Below are positions 7,042 through 15,959 of a stretch of 40,561 nucleotides of DNA, piece after piece (position 1 is the first letter of the stretch; each line of letters opens with the position of its first letter). Source of the stretch: Lachnospiraceae bacterium (GTDB lineage: Bacteria; Bacillota; Clostridia; Lachnospirales; Lachnospiraceae); the NCBI GenBank assembly GCA_016288495.1, contig JAEEZH010000207.1, positions 1-40,561 of the forward strand, read 5' to 3'. The translations under genes and the position numbers were made by a program. The notes beneath the pieces were generated by a model. It did not search any database. It was not told where the DNA came from and saw nothing but the letters and a program-made list of their open reading frames with translations.

Positions 7042-9280
7042 TTTTCATAAATTTCTCTATAAACTCATCCATGGGTATGGGCTTGGAATATAAATATCCC
7101 TGGGCGTATTTGCAGCCGATCTTCCTTAACAGTTCTTCCTGCTCCTTGGTCTCCACGCCCTCACAGATACAGTCAACCCCCATGGCCTGAGCCATCTCCA
7201 CTATCTTTTCCAGGATGATCTTGCCCGTTCCGGAATTGGAATCGGAGAAAAACATCCTGTCTATCTTCAGTATGTCAAAGGGAATATCCTTGATCATGTT
7301 GAGGGAGGAATAGCCCGAACCGAAATCATCTATATCGATCCTGCATTTCTCACTCCTCAAACGGTTCATGATGTCCACCATCCGCTCCGTATCCCCGAAG
7401 AAAGCAGTCTCCGTAAGCTCCAGCTCTATCAGTTCCCTGGGAGTATCGTTTGCCTTAAGCACACCCATGACCTTTTCCACATAATTGGGATTCTTAAGGA
7501 GCATCTGGCTCTGGTTCACGGAGATGGGCACCAGCTCATAGCCCTCTTCTCCCAGACGTTTCTGCATCTTGCACACCTGATCCAGCATATAGAAATCCAG
7601 CTTTTCCACAAAGCCGTTGGACTCGAATACGGGCATGAACTCATCGGGATAGACCATGGTGCCGTCCACCTTTATCCAGCGCACCAGCGCCTCGGCCCCG
7701 GCCAGCTCGTTCTTCTGTACGTTCATCTTGGGCTGGAGGAATACCTTGAATTCGCCATGCTCCATAGCGGCCTCCTGTGCAGCCTCGATCTCCTCTCTCT
7801 GCCTGATGTCGGCCTGCATCACATCCTCATAATCCATGATGGGCACATCCAGCTTGGGGTTCACGGCCTTTCTCGCGGCATTTGCCTTGTCCACCAGATC
7901 CATGATATCCCGGTTCTTTGCGGTAGTCCTGGCGATACCGGCCCTTAAGATCACGGGATAGGTCACATCCACATTCACCGCGAAAGCCTTTAATTTTTCG
8001 GAGATGGCTATGATGGAAAGCTTCAGGCTGTCGGCATCCGCCACCAGCACCTCAAAGCACTCCGCATGACGCCTGGCCACCAGTTCCTTGGATCCTATGG
8101 ATTCCGTGATGAGCTCGGCCAGAAGCTTTATGATCTCATTTCCCCTCTCCCTGCCGAAGAGTTCGTTGATATATCTGAAGCCTATGATGTCTATGACCCC
8201 CACGCAATAATTCATCTTATTGCCGGAAAGTATCTCAGTGGCACTCTTTTTGAAATATTCCCGGGTAAGGGTTCCCGTAAGGGAATCATAGCACAAAGCC
8301 TCCTCCAGGATCTTTTCCTTTCTGAGGGTGTGGAAGAACATACAGAAGACAGTGATAAAGATGATGAACACATCGATGGCCATGATGGATATCTCTTCCC
8401 CGCGCTGGGCGACAAAGGACATGAGAAAATCATCCTTCCGGAGGATGCTGACTATATTGCATTCTCTCGTGGATCCCACGGCGGCATAGGCTGCGGCATA
8501 TTCCTGTCCCTCAAAACTAATGATCTTGTATCCGTCATCGCTGCGGGAAAAACAGCCGTCAAGGGGCTCGTCGGAATCGACTATATATCCCCCTGTCATA
8601 TAGGAATAAAGATTCTTAAGATCGTAAAACCTGTCGTCTTCGGCCTTGTCTATCTCGGCCATAACATTGCCGTTTGCATCGATGATAAAGAGATTGGAAT
8701 CAAGCTCCATGAAAGAAGCCGCTTCCTCCTTAAAACTGTCAGACAGCACCAGACCGCCGAGAAAATATCCGATCTTTTTATCACCTGCATAGGAAGGGGA
8801 CGCCAGATAAAAGCCGGAACCCCCTATCCCCATTCCAGACAACAGCTTATAAGTATCGGGGGCATCTTCATCCGACCAGATGCTTTCCATCTGCTCATCG
8901 CTGACGGGAATGAGCTGGCCGTTATGCATATACATTTTATTATCGGCCGTCACAAAATAGCAGTCCTTGAACTGGTAGACGGAGGTATAAGTATCCAGCA
9001 GCTTCGTGGCGGCGAACTCAACCGAATCATGTTCCTCGCTCACTCTGGCTATGGAGAGCGCGCCCTGTCTGGCAAGCTGTCCCAGATCGGATATGCGCCT
9101 GTCGAAAATACCGGCAGCCACTTTCACATCCTGCTTCATATCATCCCTGATCTCTACCTGCGCCATCCGGTAAAAAGAGACAACATGAAACACAAACAGC
9201 AATACTACTATCAAAATCAGCAGTGCCATCAGTCTGAAAGTGTCTGTATTGTTTTTTATGAATGACTTGATCCGGTTCAT
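7013..9280 (-). CDS. Membrane-bound degenerate-GGDEF/EAL cyclic-di-GMP phosphodiesterase
   Basis: The 755-residue protein has a membrane segment at about 15-37, an extracytoplasmic sensor domain (about 40-290, Cache-like in layout) and a second membrane segment at about 297-318. A GGDEF domain follows (about 330-490), then an EAL domain (about 510-745). The diguanylate cyclase signature is lost: the site reads RRHAECFEVL (403-412). The EAL domain keeps its active-site residues: EAL at 530-532, N589, E621, DD at 651-652, K672, E707 and QGY at 727-729. It should therefore hydrolyse c-di-GMP, with the GGDEF part perhaps only binding GTP. It follows carB by 36 nt. No ribosome binding site precedes the ATG. 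An extended -10 box ends 6 nt before it, suggesting a leaderless transcript. The last residues (KDPSAKASG) are encoded by a repeat. Confidence 0.92.
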   Translation of the reverse strand: MNRIKSFIKNNTDTFRLMALLILIVVLLFVFHVVSFYRMAQVEIRDDMKQDVKVAAGIFDRRISDLGQLARQGALSIARVSEEHDSVEFAATKLLDTYTSVYQFKDCYFVTADNKMYMHNGQLIPVSDEQMESIWSDEDAPDTYKLLSGMGIGGSGFYLASPSYAGDKKIGYFLGGLVLSDSFKEEAASFMELDSNLFIIDANGNVMAEIDKAEDDRFYDLKNLYSYMTGGYIVDSDEPLDGCFSRSDDGYKIISFEGQEYAAAYAAVGSTRECNIVSILRKDDFLMSFVAQRGEEISIMAIDVFIIFITVFCMFFHTLRKEKILEEALCYDSLTGTLTREYFKKSATEILSGNKMNYCVGVIDIIGFRYINELFGRERGNEIIKLLAELITESIGSKELVARRHAECFEVLVADADSLKLSIIAISEKLKAFAVNVDVTYPVILRAGIARTTAKNRDIMDLVDKANAARKAVNPKLDVPIMDYEDVMQADIRQREEIEAAQEAAMEHGEFKVFLQPKMNVQKNELAGAEALVRWIKVDGTMVYPDEFMPVFESNGFVEKLDFYMLDQVCKMQKRLGEEGYELVPISVNQSQMLLKNPNYVEKVMGVLKANDTPRELIELELTETAFFGDTERMVDIMNRLRSEKCRIDIDDFGSGYSSLNMIKDIPFDILKIDRMFFSDSNSGTGKIILEKIVEMAQAMGVDCICEGVETKEQEELLRKIGCKYAQGYLYSKPIPMDEFIEKFMKKDPSAKASG

Positions 9281-9286
9281 AAAACC

Positions 9287-9295
9287 ATTATATCA
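9287..9295 (-). promoter_or_regulatory. Extended -10 promoter directly before the EAL-protein start codon
   Basis: Minus-strand reading gives TGATATAAT, a TGn extended -10 with a perfect TATAAT (9287-9292). Transcription would begin about 7 nt downstream, that is at the A of the ATG (9280). A T-rich stretch stands where a -35 box would be. Confidence 0.55.
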
Positions 9296-9316
9296 CAATT
9301 CTCGGGTCAGAAAAAG

Positions 9317-12300
9317 TCACCTTCTTTTTACGGTAGCGATATCTATCACCGTAAGCTTATCATGTGCGCTCTCCATGCTGGTGAGCAGGGCAGATACCGT
9401 GTCCAGGGAGGTAAGACAGTGTATTCCCGTCTCTATGGATACACGTCTTATCAAAAATCCGTCCCTGTGCTTGTCACGTCCCTGGGTGGGGGTATCCACC
9501 ACCAGATCTATCCTGTGACCCAGGATCAGATCCATGACCGTAGGCGACTCCTGGTTTATCTTGTTTACTTTTCTGGCATGCACTCCGTTGTCCTTAAGTA
9601 CCTGGGCTGTGGAACGGGTGGCGTATATCTTATATCCCAGCTTCTCAAATCTGCGGCCTATGTCTATCACTTCGCCCTTGTCGGAATCCTTGACGGTAAT
9701 GATGACCTGTTTATGTTTGGGCAGCTCGATGCCGGCGCCTATGAAGGCCTTGTACAGAGCCTCGTCAAAGTTCTTTGCGATACCCAGGCACTCTCCCGTG
9801 CTCTTCATCTCAGGTCCCAGGGATATCTCGGCCCCGTATATCTTTTCAAAGGAAAATACCGGCATCTTGATCGCCACGTAATCCGCTTCCTTTTGAAGTC
9901 CCGGCTCGTAGCCCAACTGCCTTATGCTCTTTCCTATGATCACCTTCGTGGCCAGATCCACAATAGGTATACCCGTCACCTTTGAGATATAGGGAACGGT
10001 CCTTGAGGATCTGGGATTCACCTCGATCACATACACATCATCCCCCACCGCGATAAACTGTATGTTTATAAGGCCCTTCACATGCAGGGCCCTTGCCAGC
10101 CTGGCAGTATAATCCGCTATGGTCTCCTTCACCTTATGGGATATGGTCATGGCGGGATAGACGGATATGGAATCCCCCGAATGCACTCCGGTCCTCTCTA
10201 TGTGCTCCATGATACCGGGGATCAGGATGTCGGTCCCGTCACAGACGGCGTCCACCTCGATCTCTTTTCCCTGGAGATATTTATCCACCAGGATGGGATG
10301 ATCCTGGGCGTAACGGTTTATTATCCTGATAAACTCGGTGATCTCCTCGTCATTGTTGGCGATGCGCATACCCTGGCCCCCCAGGACATAGGAAGGACGC
10401 ACCAGCACGGGATATCCCAGGTTACCCGCCACTTCCTTCGCCTCTTCTTCGGTAAAGACAGTGCCTCCCGCAGCTCTGGGGATCTGTGTCTGCTGAAGGA
10501 TCTCATCAAAGAGCTCCCTGTCCTCGGCCGCATCCACATCCTCAGCTTTTGTGCCAAGAATGGGAACACCCATCTTCATCAGGTGCTCGGTCAGCTTGAT
10601 AGCTGTCTGTCCGCCGAACTGGACCACGGCGCCGTCAGGCTTTTCCACCTCCACTATGTTTTCCACATCCTCCGGTGTCAGCGGCTCAAAATACAGCTTG
10701 TCGGCAATATCAAAATCCGTGGACACAGTCTCAGGATTATTATTTACGATTATGGTCTCATACCCCTCCTCGGCAAAAGCCCAGGTGGCGTGTACCGAGC
10801 AATAGTCAAACTCGATACCCTGGCCTATCCTGATGGGGCCGGAGCCCAGTACCAGAACCTTTTTATCCTTGCCTGTAGGCGGAAGCTCACCACTCTCGTC
10901 AAAGGAGCCGAATACGGAATAAAGATAAGGAGTCATGGCGGCAAATTCTGCCGCACAGGTATCCACCATCTTAAAGGCGGCCCTGATCCCCTGATCTTTT
11001 CTGAACTGCTTTATCTCTTCCTCCGCCTTACCCGTGAGCCGTCCGATGACACAGTCGGGGAATTCCAGACGCTTTGCCTCGGCTATCAGTTCCTTTGTGA
11101 GAGGCTCCTTTGTGAGCCGCTCTTCCATCTCGGTCAGGATCCTTATCTTATCTATGAACCAGACATCCACCATGGTGATGTCATGGATCTCCTGAGCGGT
11201 TATACCCATCCTTAAGGCTTGGGCGATCACATAGATCCGCAGGTCATCCACCCTGGTAAGACGCTTGTACAGTTCCTCCTTTGTCAGGTTGGAAAAATCC
11301 ACGCTCCTCAGGCAGTCCACGTGCTGCTCCAGGGATCTGATGGCCTTCATCAGCGCCCCTTCAAAGCTGTCGCTGATACTCATGACCTCACCGGTAGCCT
11401 TCATCTGGGTGGTGAGAGTCCTCTTTGCGGTGATGAACTTGTCAAAGGGAAGCCTGGGGATCTTTACCACACAATAGTCAAGGGCCGGTTCAAAGGAAGC
11501 GTAGGTCTTCTTTGTTATGGCATTTTCTATCTCATCCAGATTATAACCCAGAGCGATCTTTGCACTCACCTTTGCTATGGGATAGCCCGTGGCCTTGGAT
11601 GCAAGGGCAGAGGATCTGGACACTCTGGGATTCACTTCTATGACACAGTATTCAAAGGAGGTGGGATGAAGGGCAAACTGCACGTTGCAGCCTCCCGTTA
11701 TCTGCAGTTCGTCTATGATATTAAGTGCCGATGATCTCAGCATCTGATATTCCTTGTCCGACAGGGTCTGGGAAGGGGCCACCACTATGGAGTCTCCGGT
11801 GTGGACTCCCACCGGGTCTATGTTTTCCATGTTGCAGACGGTGATGCAGTTTCCCGCGCCGTCTCTCATGACCTCATATTCGATCTCCTTCCAGCCGGCG
11901 ATGCAGCGCTCCACCAGCACCTGGCTCACTCTGGACAGCCTCAGTCCGTTGGCCAGTATATCCTCAAGCTCGGCCCTGTTATGGGCTATGCCGCCGCCTG
12001 AACCTCCCAGGGTATAAGCAGGTCTCAGCACCACGGGATAGCCTATCTTCTCTGCAAAGTCTATTCCGTCCTGAAGATTTTCCACCACCAGAGAAGGAGC
12101 GCAGGGCTCACCTATCTTTTCCATGGTCTCCTTGAACTCCAGCCTGTCCTCCGCCTTTTTGATGGTGGCTGCCGTAGTACCCAGAAGCTTTACTCCGTAC
12201 TCTTTCAGAATACCCCGCTCTTCCAGCTCCATTCCCAGGTTAAGGCCGGCCTGGCCTCCCAGAGTGGGAAGCACGCTGTCGGGTCTTTCCTTTTCGATGA

Positions 12301-12529
12301 TGCGCTTAAGCACCTCCACCGTCAGCGGTTCTATATACACCTCATCCGCTATATCGGCGTCGGTCATTATGGTGGCGGGGTTGGAATTCACCAGCACCAC
12401 CTCCACTCCCTCTTCCTTGAGGGACCGACAAGCCTGGGTGCCTGCATAGTCAAATTCTGCGGCCTGGCCTATCACTATGGGGCCTGAGCCTATCACCATT
12501 ACTTTTTTTATCTCTGGATTCTTGGGCAT
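9317..12529 (-). CDS. carB: Carbamoyl-phosphate synthase, large subunit
   Basis: CarB makes carbamoyl phosphate from bicarbonate, ATP and ammonia delivered by CarA, feeding pyrimidine and arginine synthesis. The 1070-residue protein has the two homologous ATP-grasp halves: VMVIGSGPIVIGQAAEFDYAG near residue 12 and its repeat VLVLGSGPIRIGQGIEFDYC in the second half. The MGS-like allosteric domain is at the C-terminus. The frame is open upstream to a TTG at 12544. I prefer the ATG at 12527-12529, because AGGAAGAG lies at normal distance before it and MPKNPEIKKVMVIGSG matches usual CarB starts. It lies 83 nt after carA. The intergenic piece contains degenerate repeat-like sequence. Confidence 0.97.
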   Translation of the reverse strand: MPKNPEIKKVMVIGSGPIVIGQAAEFDYAGTQACRSLKEEGVEVVLVNSNPATIMTDADIADEVYIEPLTVEVLKRIIEKERPDSVLPTLGGQAGLNLGMELEERGILKEYGVKLLGTTAATIKKAEDRLEFKETMEKIGEPCAPSLVVENLQDGIDFAEKIGYPVVLRPAYTLGGSGGGIAHNRAELEDILANGLRLSRVSQVLVERCIAGWKEIEYEVMRDGAGNCITVCNMENIDPVGVHTGDSIVVAPSQTLSDKEYQMLRSSALNIIDELQITGGCNVQFALHPTSFEYCVIEVNPRVSRSSALASKATGYPIAKVSAKIALGYNLDEIENAITKKTYASFEPALDYCVVKIPRLPFDKFITAKRTLTTQMKATGEVMSISDSFEGALMKAIRSLEQHVDCLRSVDFSNLTKEELYKRLTRVDDLRIYVIAQALRMGITAQEIHDITMVDVWFIDKIRILTEMEERLTKEPLTKELIAEAKRLEFPDCVIGRLTGKAEEEIKQFRKDQGIRAAFKMVDTCAAEFAAMTPYLYSVFGSFDESGELPPTGKDKKVLVLGSGPIRIGQGIEFDYCSVHATWAFAEEGYETIIVNNNPETVSTDFDIADKLYFEPLTPEDVENIVEVEKPDGAVVQFGGQTAIKLTEHLMKMGVPILGTKAEDVDAAEDRELFDEILQQTQIPRAAGGTVFTEEEAKEVAGNLGYPVLVRPSYVLGGQGMRIANNDEEITEFIRIINRYAQDHPILVDKYLQGKEIEVDAVCDGTDILIPGIMEHIERTGVHSGDSISVYPAMTISHKVKETIADYTARLARALHVKGLINIQFIAVGDDVYVIEVNPRSSRTVPYISKVTGIPIVDLATKVIIGKSIRQLGYEPGLQKEADYVAIKMPVFSFEKIYGAEISLGPEMKSTGECLGIAKNFDEALYKAFIGAGIELPKHKQVIITVKDSDKGEVIDIGRRFEKLGYKIYATRSTAQVLKDNGVHARKVNKINQESPTVMDLILGHRIDLVVDTPTQGRDKHRDGFLIRRVSIETGIHCLTSLDTVSALLTSMESAHDKLTVIDIATVKRR

Positions 12530-12612
12530 TTTCTCTTCCTGCAAAGATCCTTCTTCTGTATGTCCTTAAGGATCTCTTATTCAAAAAATCATCCTGTAGT
12601 TATCTTATCCGG
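12530..12612. other. carA-carB intergenic gap with repeat-like sequence
   Basis: The 83-nt gap holds two inverted AAGATCCTT-like arms (about 12544-12552 and 12567-12575, reading ...TTAAGGATCTC) and a TCATCCTG word. This looks like a decayed copy of the palindromic repeat found elsewhere in the window. No promoter was recognised. Confidence 0.35.
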
Positions 12613-13794
12613 TCAAGCACGCATCATATCTATGAATCTGTCAAAAAGATACGATGAATCCTGAGGACCCGGACAGGCCTCGGGATGGAACTGCACGGTG
12701 AAGATATTCTCCCCCAGATAACGCAGTCCCTCATTGGTCTTATCGTTTACGTTAATAAAGGCGGGGACAGCCACCCCGGGGTCTATGGTATCGGTATCCA
12801 CCACGTATCCGTGATTCTGGGAGGTGATGTATACACGGCCTGTCTGGAGATCCTTTACGGGATGGTTGCCGCCTCTGTGTCCGTATTTAAGCTTGTAGGT
12901 ATCGAAACCGTGGGCCAGAGCCATGATCTGGTGTCCCAGGCAGATGGCAAAAATGGGTACGCCGCTCCGGGCCAGTTTCTTCACCTCTTCTATGATCCCG
13001 GTACACTCCTTGGGATCCCCGGGGCCGTTTGAGAGCATGATGCCGTCGGGCTTATCCGCCAGCACCCTGTCGGCGTCCGTATCCGCCGGATATACCGTCA
13101 CCTCACAGCCTCTTGCCGCCAGGGACTTTCCTATGTTTTTCTTTGCACCGAAATCCATGAGGGCGACCTTAAGACCGCAGCCGTTAAGCTCCCTGACAGT
13201 CGCCGGCGCCGGTTCTTTTTTCCCTGCTTCGAAGGCGGCCCTGTCAAAAACCGCGGCTCCTCCCAGAGGTCCGTTTTCGGACAGATCCTTCGCTGCCCCC
13301 ACCTCATAGATCTCTTTGGTGGTAGTCTTCATCACCACGCCTGCAGGGGTATATTCCTTCAGCCGCTTCACCACCTCATCCATGTCAAAATCCCCGTTGC
13401 GGGTGATCATGCCGTTCATGGTGCCTTTCTCTCTCAGGCGCTTTGTCAGATCCCTGGTGTCTATCCCGGCTATACCCGGAACCTCATATTTATTGAGAAA
13501 ATCTTCCAGCGACATGTCTGCTCTGAAATTTGAATATGTGGGAGAAAGCTCCCTGACGATCAAAGCATCCGGCCATGGCTGCTCTGATTCCAGATCATCG
13601 GTACATATGCCGTAATTACCGATAAGGGGATAGGTCATGCACACCGCCTGCCCCGCGTATGACGGGTCGGTGAGTACCTCGGGGTAGCCTGCCATGGACG
13701 TGTTAAAGACTATCTCACTGATGACTGTCCTGTCCGCTCCGATGGCGGTTCCCTCATAAATGGTTTTATCTTCCAGTATCAAATATGCTTTCAT
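12613..13794 (-). CDS. carA: Carbamoyl-phosphate synthase, small (glutaminase) subunit
   Basis: The 393-residue CarA hydrolyses glutamine and channels ammonia to CarB. The N-terminal CarA-specific domain includes FNTSMAGYPEVLTDPSY at about 30-46. The class I glutamine amidotransferase domain has the nucleophile C285 in AICLGHQ, with H370 and E372 in VQFHPEACPGP completing the triad. The ribosome binding site (AGGA, 9 nt before the ATG) overlaps the stop of the upstream small gene. This implies an operon ilvE-small protein-carA-carB. No PyrR-type attenuator is visible immediately upstream, so regulation must act further up or not at all. Confidence 0.97.
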   Translation of the reverse strand: MKAYLILEDKTIYEGTAIGADRTVISEIVFNTSMAGYPEVLTDPSYAGQAVCMTYPLIGNYGICTDDLESEQPWPDALIVRELSPTYSNFRADMSLEDFLNKYEVPGIAGIDTRDLTKRLREKGTMNGMITRNGDFDMDEVVKRLKEYTPAGVVMKTTTKEIYEVGAAKDLSENGPLGGAAVFDRAAFEAGKKEPAPATVRELNGCGLKVALMDFGAKKNIGKSLAARGCEVTVYPADTDADRVLADKPDGIMLSNGPGDPKECTGIIEEVKKLARSGVPIFAICLGHQIMALAHGFDTYKLKYGHRGGNHPVKDLQTGRVYITSQNHGYVVDTDTIDPGVAVPAFINVNDKTNEGLRYLGENIFTVQFHPEACPGPQDSSYLFDRFIDMMRA

Positions 13795-13805
13795 TATTTT
13801 CTGTC

Positions 13806-14069
13806 CTAATCTTCTTCTATCAAATGAAAGTCCATGTAATCAAAATCGATCTGCTCTATGAATGAATCCTGATAAAATCTGCACCGGGAAAATTTTTGAA
13901 AATCCCTGATATTGACCTCCAGCCAGATAGGCTTTTGTATGTCAAATTCGGCACAGCATTTTTCAACGGCAGAGAACACCTTATGCGTCCTGGTGTCCCC
14001 GCCGTTGTCAATGATCATAGTATCTCTGATCAGCCTGTTTTCCTTAAACAGCTTAACCCAGATCCGCAT
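13806..14069 (-). CDS. Small conserved protein of unknown function between ilvE and carA
   Basis: I take the ATG at 14067-14069 (87 residues, MRIWVKLFKENRLI...). It lies 2 nt after the ilvE stop, and the longer frame would begin inside ilvE. The protein is soluble, mixed alpha/beta in character and acidic at its end (FHLIEED). It has a KPIWLEVNIRDFQKFSRCRF stretch that I recall in unnamed clostridial proteins. No domain or catalytic motif is recognised. Placement suggests coupled translation with ilvE and carA, but gives no function. Confidence 0.75.
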   Translation of the reverse strand: MRIWVKLFKENRLIRDTMIIDNGGDTRTHKVFSAVEKCCAEFDIQKPIWLEVNIRDFQKFSRCRFYQDSFIEQIDFDYMDFHLIEED

Positions 14070-14071
14070 GA

Positions 14072-15097
14072 TCAGTCTATTTCCACTATCCAGCCCTCCG
14101 GAGCGTCCAGTCTGCACTGCTGGATGCCCGTGAGTGTATCATAGAGTTTTTTGGTTACAGGTCCCATCTCATCCATGCCTGCGGGGAAGCTGATCTCTTT
14201 TCCGTGATCCACTATCCTGCCCACGGGAGAGATGACTGCAGCCGTACCGCACAGACCGCACTCCGCAAAATCCTTAACCTCTGAGAATTCAACCTCTCTG
14301 TGTTCCACCTTCATACCCAGTATGTGCTCAGCCACATAGCAGATGGAACGACGGGTTATGGAAGGAAGTATGCTGTCCGACTTGGGTGTTACCAGAGTGC
14401 CGTCCTTTGTTATGAATATAAAGTTGGCGCCGCCGGTCTCCTCTACCTTAGTCCTGGTGGCTGCATCCAGATACATGTTTTCCGCAAAGCCCTCTTCATG
14501 GGCTACGGTTATGGGATATAGGCTCATGGCATAGTTAAGGCCGGCCTTTATATTTCCTGTGCCGTGAGGTGCCGCTCTGTCGTAATCGGAGACCTTGATG
14601 GTAATGGGCTTTGCACCGCCCTTGAAATAAGGACCCACGGGAGTGGCAAAAATCCTGAACTCGAAATCATCGGCAGGCTTTACGCCTATAACGGGATTGG
14701 TTCCCATCATAAAGGGTCTTAAATAAAGAGTAGCTCCGGTACCGAAAGGCGGAACGAAATCCGCGTTGGCCTTTACCACCTTTTTAACGGCGTCCACAAA
14801 ACGGTCCTCGGGGAAGGGCGGCATCACCAGTCTCTTCGCCGTATCAGCCATACGCTCCGCATTCAGGTCGGGCCTGAAGCACACGATCCTGCCGTCCTGG
14901 GTCCTGTATGCCTTAAGACCCTCAAAACAGGTCTGTGCATACTGGAACACACAGGCACACTCGCTAAGGACGATATCGGGATCGGTAATGACAGCACCCT
15001 CGTCCCATTTTCCGTCCTTATACCTGGACACATACCTGTAATCGGTCTGAATATATCCAAAGCCCAGATTACTCCAATCGATTTCCTTGTTACTCAT
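14072..15097 (-). CDS. ilvE: Branched-chain amino acid aminotransferase
   Basis: This 341-residue class IV PLP-dependent aminotransferase catalyses the last step of Leu/Ile/Val synthesis, with glutamate as donor. The PLP lysine is K184 in NIKAGLNYA. VEETGGANFIFI (about 221-232) is the phosphate-cup segment. The N-terminal FQYAQTCFEGLKAYR is typical of the longer, mitochondrial-like BCAT branch found in Firmicutes. The ribosome binding site is AAGGAGG, 9 nt before the ATG. It follows the glycosyltransferase by 22 nt. No T-box leader fits in that gap. Confidence 0.95.
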   Translation of the reverse strand: MSNKEIDWSNLGFGYIQTDYRYVSRYKDGKWDEGAVITDPDIVLSECACVFQYAQTCFEGLKAYRTQDGRIVCFRPDLNAERMADTAKRLVMPPFPEDRFVDAVKKVVKANADFVPPFGTGATLYLRPFMMGTNPVIGVKPADDFEFRIFATPVGPYFKGGAKPITIKVSDYDRAAPHGTGNIKAGLNYAMSLYPITVAHEEGFAENMYLDAATRTKVEETGGANFIFITKDGTLVTPKSDSILPSITRRSICYVAEHILGMKVEHREVEFSEVKDFAECGLCGTAAVISPVGRIVDHGKEISFPAGMDEMGPVTKKLYDTLTGIQQCRLDAPEGWIVEID

Positions 15098-15119
15098 AAT
15101 ATATAACCTCCTTCTTCTA

Positions 15120-15914
15120 TCATACTCTCCTTATAAGGTTCGCGCTGTAATCGTCTATCACCTTGTCCCGGTGCTCAGCGCGCACAAAAGCACTTTTGTT
15201 CATGGCAAAATCCAGAAGCAGCCCAAGGACCCTTAAAGCCTGGCTTGTCATCTTCACATTGGACACCTGATCATCCTCCCGCCATGATACGGGGAAAAAA
15301 CAGACCCTGTGGCCAAAATGGCAGGAACCCATGATCATGCAGTAGTTGAACATAAGATTGTCGGGGTACTTCTCATAAAACCCGCTCTCAAATATCTCGG
15401 TCTTATACATATTAAGGCCTGAGCCCAGATCCCTTATCTTTATCCCGCAGACAAAGGAAAAGAGGATGTTATAAACCCTGTTCCCGAAGGTGCGGAATGC
15501 GGAATACCCCTTCAGGGATGAACCCTTCATGAAGCGGGCTCCCAAAAAACAGTCAAAACGCCGGTAGGATCCGGTCCGAAGGTAAGGGAGCAGATCTCCT
15601 ATATCACCCTGGTCGTCTCCGTGAAGCACGATCACATAGTCAAAACCGTGCTCCAGCGCATAGTCAAAGGCCACCTTATGCGAACCGCCCAGGCCGTAAT
15701 TCTCATCATTGCGCAGCAGTTTCACCTTCACCTTCGGCGGCGTCTGCTCCAGATAGTCCAGCACCGCATCCTCGCCGTTATCCGTACTCCTGTTGTTTAC
15801 GACGATGACCTCGCCAAGGTATGAGCACACCTCGTCGGTGAGCTGGTCAAGCACACGGGTGATCTGCTTTTCGCAGTTATACATGGGTATGAATAAAAGA
15901 ATCTTATCCTGCAT
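15120..15914 (-). CDS. Glycosyltransferase family 2 protein
   Basis: This 264-residue GT-A fold enzyme has the N-terminal LLFIPMYNCEKQI, the nucleotide-binding VVNNRSTDNG (about 38-47), and the metal-binding HGDDQGD at 98-104. The layout resembles DPM1-like and polyisoprenyl-phosphate glycosyltransferases. No C-terminal membrane segments are present, so it is probably cytosolic or peripheral. The sugar and acceptor cannot be told from sequence. The ribosome binding site is AAGGA, about 8 nt before the ATG. It sits between a beta-CASP hydrolase and ilvE with short gaps, an unspecific context. Confidence 0.88.
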   Translation of the reverse strand: MQDKILLFIPMYNCEKQITRVLDQLTDEVCSYLGEVIVVNNRSTDNGEDAVLDYLEQTPPKVKVKLLRNDENYGLGGSHKVAFDYALEHGFDYVIVLHGDDQGDIGDLLPYLRTGSYRRFDCFLGARFMKGSSLKGYSAFRTFGNRVYNILFSFVCGIKIRDLGSGLNMYKTEIFESGFYEKYPDNLMFNYCMIMGSCHFGHRVCFFPVSWREDDQVSNVKMTSQALRVLGLLLDFAMNKSAFVRAEHRDKVIDDYSANLIRRV

Positions 15915-15959
15915 CGAACTTTTTCCTTCTTTCTAAGGTTTCATGTATACCATTATCGA

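Noticed and set aside
8066-9265. Long plus-strand open frame (399 codons) opposite the EAL gene, and similar long frames opposite carB and the large secreted protein
   Set aside because: They mirror the codon pattern of the strongly supported minus-strand genes, have no ribosome binding sites, and translate to His/Leu/Gly-rich sequence without domain features.
12530-12544. Upstream TTG start for carB
   Set aside because: The ATG five codons later has a well-placed AGGAAGAG and the usual CarB N-terminus.
15098-15119. T-box or attenuator before ilvE
   Set aside because: The gap is only 22 nt and is filled by the ribosome binding site.
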